Below, one piece after another: positions 61,156 to 64,000 of a stretch of 64,000 nucleotides of DNA (positions are counted from its first letter, which is position 1; every line of letters begins with the position of its first letter). The stretch comes from Desulfosudis oleivorans Hxd3 (GTDB taxonomy: Bacteria; Desulfobacterota; Desulfobacteria; Desulfobacterales; Desulfosudaceae). Position numbers and translations under genes: made by a program. The notes beneath the pieces were generated by a model. That model was not told the DNA's origin and did no database searches. It saw nothing but the letters and a program-made list of their open reading frames with translations. Location: assembly GCF_000018405.1 (NCBI RefSeq), contig NC_009943.1, forward strand, positions 2,359,001 to 2,423,000. Reading direction: 5' to 3'.

Positions 61156-62421
61156 ATGAAACACAGCATAAAAACCCTTTTGATTTCCGCCATGGCCGTT
61201 TTTCTTCTGCTGCCGGCCAGCGCCGGCGGCATGACACTGGAGGACCTTCAGATCCATGGTTTCATCAGCCAGGGGTTCCTCTACTCAACGGATGACGTGG
61301 ACTTTCTGGCAGAAGACTCCCACGAGGGAACTTTTGAGTTCAATGAAATGGCCATCAACTTTTCCGCCACCCCCACCGATGACCTGTCGGTGGGCGTGCA
61401 GCTGGCCGCTTTTGACCTGGGCACGATCGGTAATGACGAGGTTATGGTGGACTGGGCTTTTGGCGACTATTCGTTCAGGGACTACCTTGGGCTGAGGGCC
61501 GGCATCATGAAAATCCCCTTTGGCCTTTACAATGATGTACGCAAAATCGACATGGTGCGCACCAGCATTCTGCTGCCCAACAGCGTCTACCCGGAATGGT
61601 TCCGGGAATCCTTTGCCCGAATGAAAGGCGTCGGTCTTTACGGCACCCTGCCCGGCAATATCTCCTACCAGGCCATGTATGGTACTGTGGATATTCAGGC
61701 GGACGGGGGCCTGGCCGAGGGCATGGAAACCCTGAATGGGTCGGCACTGGGCATGATGAACACCGACAGTACGGACACCGATTATGCCTATGCCGGAAAG
61801 ATCCAGTGGGACTCAGCGTTCGGCCTGAAACTGGGGGCCAGCCTTTATGCCCTGCACGGCCTGAAAATGGATATGAACAGCACCACTTACATGCCGGCAC
61901 CGCCGCTTCCCGTTGGGCTGCCTCTCTCCACGAACCTTGCGCTTGATTTTGAACCCATTGAAAGCTATGTTCTGTCCGCGGAGTATATGATCGACCGTCT
62001 CACCGTGATGGCCGAGTATGTAGAAAACGACATGGAATTTACCGGCAACCTCACCACCAACCTCGACCCGGTTGTCAGTGCGGCCATGGGTATTCCGTCG
62101 CGGCTGGGAGACAAGACCACCACACAGGGATATTATGGCGGTGCTTCCTACCGCGTGCTGGACCAGATGGAAATCGGCGCCTACTACTCTGAACTATATT
62201 ATGACAAGTCAGACCATGACGGCGACACTTACGCCGCCAAGTTTGGCGTTGCCAAGCACAACGCATGGCTCAAGGACACCTGTCTGTCGGCCCGCTATGA
62301 TTTTTCAGCCAACTGGTGCGCCAAGATCGAGGCCCACCTCATGGACGGCGGTTTCATGGCCTCCGGCGCGGACGCCAAAAACTGGGAGCTTTACGCGGCC
62401 AAGTTGACTTACAGCTTTTAG
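61156..62421 (+). CDS. Outer membrane porin-like beta-barrel, copy 2
   Basis: The 421-residue paralogue of the protein at 59287 has a signal peptide (about 1-24, cleaved near GGM) and the same mature start MTLEDLQIHGFISQ. It ends ELYAAKLTYSF like its paralogue. Divergence is greatest in a loop at about 195-215 (GMMNTDSTDTDYAYAG) and at about 240-265, which are likely surface-exposed and could tune selectivity. ACAGGAGACAATAA precedes the ATG. It is followed by a perfect hairpin terminator, then a chemoreceptor gene. Confidence 0.82.
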   Translation: MKHSIKTLLISAMAVFLLLPASAGGMTLEDLQIHGFISQGFLYSTDDVDFLAEDSHEGTFEFNEMAINFSATPTDDLSVGVQLAAFDLGTIGNDEVMVDWAFGDYSFRDYLGLRAGIMKIPFGLYNDVRKIDMVRTSILLPNSVYPEWFRESFARMKGVGLYGTLPGNISYQAMYGTVDIQADGGLAEGMETLNGSALGMMNTDSTDTDYAYAGKIQWDSAFGLKLGASLYALHGLKMDMNSTTYMPAPPLPVGLPLSTNLALDFEPIESYVLSAEYMIDRLTVMAEYVENDMEFTGNLTTNLDPVVSAAMGIPSRLGDKTTTQGYYGGASYRVLDQMEIGAYYSELYYDKSDHDGDTYAAKFGVAKHNAWLKDTCLSARYDFSANWCAKIEAHLMDGGFMASGADAKNWELYAAKLTYSF

Positions 62422-62440
62422 CCACGCATAATCATAACCA

Positions 62441-62484
62441 TCTGTTTTCCCCGGCGCCGGCACCCAGGCGCCGGGGAAAACAGA
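62441..62484. terminator. Perfect 18-bp hairpin after the second porin
   Basis: TCTGTTTTCCCCGGCGCC pairs exactly with GGCGCCGGGGAAAACAGA across an eight-base loop. It stands between the porin stop (62421) and the chemoreceptor start, and probably ends the porin transcript, although the T tract is short. Confidence 0.72.
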
Positions 62485-62551
62485 CCGTCTCCGGACGCAC
62501 CGGTTGACGATACACATTGTTAAATGGCCCAAAAACGTTAGGAATTTTCAA

Positions 62552-64000
62552 ATGCGGCGGTCAACCAGTATCGCAAACAAAATCTGGATCAGCCTCAGCA
62601 TTCTGCTGGCCGGTTATTTTCTGTCCATGGCCTTTGGCTTTTTTACCGGCATCAACACTGAGACACGGCTCTCTTCCGTGTACGCCTATCTCTTTCCGGC
62701 GTCCCACAAAAGCCAGACCGCCCTCACCTCCTTTGAGAGCCAGCTCAAATTTTACGAAGACGCCTATCTCACCGGCGACACCGAGCTTCTTGAAAAGGCG
62801 GAAATGGAAGCAGAAAAAGCGTACCTCGCTCTGCAGGAGATCATCCGCCTTGCCGACCGAAAGCAGGTAAAAGCGGACAAGGCCATGGAGCTGCTCGACG
62901 CGCTGAAAGCATTCAGTGAGGAGGCCGGCACTGTTTATGCGGCGGTCCTGATCCAGGCATCGGACGCGACAGGCACCCTGGACAACCAACAGCGAATCTT
63001 TGCCCTGGCTCAAACGGCCACGGACATAGGTGAACAGCTGACCACGCTGAAAAACGACTACAACGCCCAGCTTGAAACCGACCTGTCCGCCATCATCTCC
63101 TTCAGCCAGCAGTTGCGGTTCGGCAACCTGTTTCTGTTTATCGGTATCGTGGTCCTCTCAGGTCTTCTGATCCGTTTCATGGTAAGACGGTCCATTGTGC
63201 TGCCCCTGCAGAACGCGGTTGCCATGGTCCAGGATATCGCCACCGGCAACCTGTCGGTGGCGATTGACGTGCGGCGGGCGGGCCACGACGAAATCGGCCT
63301 GCTGACCCGGTCCATGAACACCATGGTTAAAAAACTGGAAGCGGTGGTGGGCCAGGTCCAGAACGCCTCTGTTAACGTGGCCTCGGGCAGCGAAGAGATC
63401 AGTTCCTCTTCCGAGGAACTGTCCCAGGGCGCCACGGAACAGGCCTCCCACCTGGAAGAGATCAGCTCCAGCATGGAGCAGATGGTCTCCAACATCAACC
63501 AGAACGCGGACAACGCCTCGGAAACTGAAAAAATCGCCCGCCAGGTGGCCCAGGACGCGGAAGCCGGCGGCAGCCAGGTCCATGAGACGGTGCGGGCCAT
63601 GCAGGACATTGCCGGTAAAATCTCCATTATTGAAGAGATCGCCCGGCAGACCAACCTGCTGGCCCTGAACGCCGCCATTGAGGCGGCCCGGGCCGGTGAT
63701 GCGGGACGGGGGTTTGCCGTGGTGGCGGCTGAGGTGCGAAAGCTGGCCGAACGCAGCGGCCAGGCCGCCAAGGAGATTGGTGAACGGTCCGCCGGCAGCC
63801 TGGACATCGCGGAAAAGGCCGGGGAGATGCTGGAAAAGATCGTTCCCGACATTCGCAAGACCGCGGAACTGGTGCAGGAGATCTCCGCCGCCTCCAGGGA
63901 GCAGACCGCCGGCGCGGCCCAGATCAACCAGGCCATCGGCCAGCTGGACCAGGTGGTGCAGCAGAACGCCTCTTCCGCGGAAGAGGTCTCTTCCACGGCC
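62552..64000 (+). CDS. Methyl-accepting chemotaxis protein, C-terminus beyond window
   Basis: I translated the frame from the ATG at 62552 (TTAGGAATTTTCAA upstream), open to the window end at 483 residues. It has a membrane helix (about 11-33), a periplasmic four-helix-type sensor (about 40-170), and a second helix (about 188-210). A HAMP domain (about 211-265, [14 protein letters not shown]) and an MCP signalling domain with [20 protein letters not shown] and [18 protein letters not shown] follow. It couples ligand binding to CheA. Following a duplicated PBP-like/porin block, it may sense the same ligand. The stop codon is not seen. Confidence 0.93.
   Translation, partial: MRRSTSIANKIWISLSILLAGYFLSMAFGFFTGINTETRLSSVYAYLFPASHKSQTALTSFESQLKFYEDAYLTGDTELLEKAEMEAEKAYLALQEIIRLADRKQVKADKAMELLDALKAFSEEAGTVYAAVLIQASDATGTLDNQQRIFALAQTATDIGEQLTTLKNDYNAQLETDLSAIISFSQQLRFGNLFLFIGIVVLSGLLIRFMVRRSIVLPLQNAVAMVQDIATGNLSVAIDVRRAGHDEIGLLTRSMNTMVKKLEAVVGQVQNASVNVASGSEEISSSSEELSQGATEQASHLEEISSSMEQMVSNINQNADNASETEKIARQVAQDAEAGGSQVHETVRAMQDIAGKISIIEEIARQTNLLALNAAIEAARAGDAGRGFAVVAAEVRKLAERSGQAAKEIGERSAGSLDIAEKAGEMLEKIVPDIRKTAELVQEISAASREQTAGAAQINQAIGQLDQVVQQNASSAEEVSSTA

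Overview
The window looks like a chromosomal segment of a Gram-negative, anaerobic Desulfobacterota bacterium (a sulfate reducer of the Desulfobacteraceae/Desulfococcus kind). This is inferred from the gene set: archaeal-type early shikimate enzymes, DUF134, DUF2304, DUF3786 and DUF4388 proteins, an Mrp ATPase, a large acetate-activation block, outer-membrane proteins, and many REP-like intergenic repeats. There is no rRNA, recognisable tRNA, CRISPR array, transposase or phage gene. Most genes run in short operons with 4-nt overlaps. GC is fairly high, apart from more AT-rich stretches near 19.2-20.4 kb and 57 kb.

1-4.3 kb (minus strand) is an aromatic amino acid operon: ADH synthase (AroA'), 3-dehydroquinate synthase II (AroB'), chorismate mutase/prephenate dehydratase (PheA) and EPSP synthase (AroA, cut by the window edge). 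Upstream is a complete, previously unannotated transcription attenuator. It has a TTGACA-N17-TAATTC promoter and a 25-residue leader peptide with nine aromatic residues in a row (FYFYFWYFY). It also has mutually exclusive 1:2, 2:3 and 3:4 RNA helices ending in a U-rich terminator. I consider this the most notable signal in the window.

4.5-11 kb holds a helicase-exonuclease fusion resembling MrfA+MrfB, a small membrane protein, a YfaZ-like outer membrane protein, Mrp with a DUF134 regulator-like protein, and an atypical crotonase. 11.3-24.6 kb is a surface-polysaccharide locus. It has a CDP-sugar branch (RfbF, RfbG, epimerase, C-methyltransferase, reductase) that should make a C-methyl-branched 6-deoxyhexose, a second methyltransferase, a CmcI-like protein, a Wzx flippase, a GDP-mannose-dehydratase-like enzyme and four glycosyltransferases.

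25-34 kb holds a lipase-like hydrolase and an acetyl/acyl-CoA block: an AMP-forming acyl-CoA synthetase, an AcuC/HDAC-type deacetylase, acetyl-CoA synthetase, and a CoA-transferase/hydrolase fused to a GNAT acetyltransferase. The pattern suggests control of acetate activation by reversible lysine acetylation. The deacetylase and acyl-CoA synthetase are bracketed by a 50-bp inverted repeat (49/50 identical).

34-43.6 kb carries housekeeping genes (panE, sppA, rpsA, cmk, hisC), a response regulator, a tandem-domain protein of unknown role, NamZ-like muramidase and RNase HI. 43.6-52.9 kb has membrane proteins, a repeat-filled spacer, a flavoprotein/LMW-phosphatase-like fusion, PlsB, and a fused MurU-AmgK protein. 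With NamZ, that fusion suggests peptidoglycan recycling through UDP-MurNAc. 53-64 kb encodes envelope proteins: a 1321-residue repeat protein, an OmpA protein, two tandem copies of a [small PBP-like protein + porin] pair, and a chemoreceptor cut by the window end.
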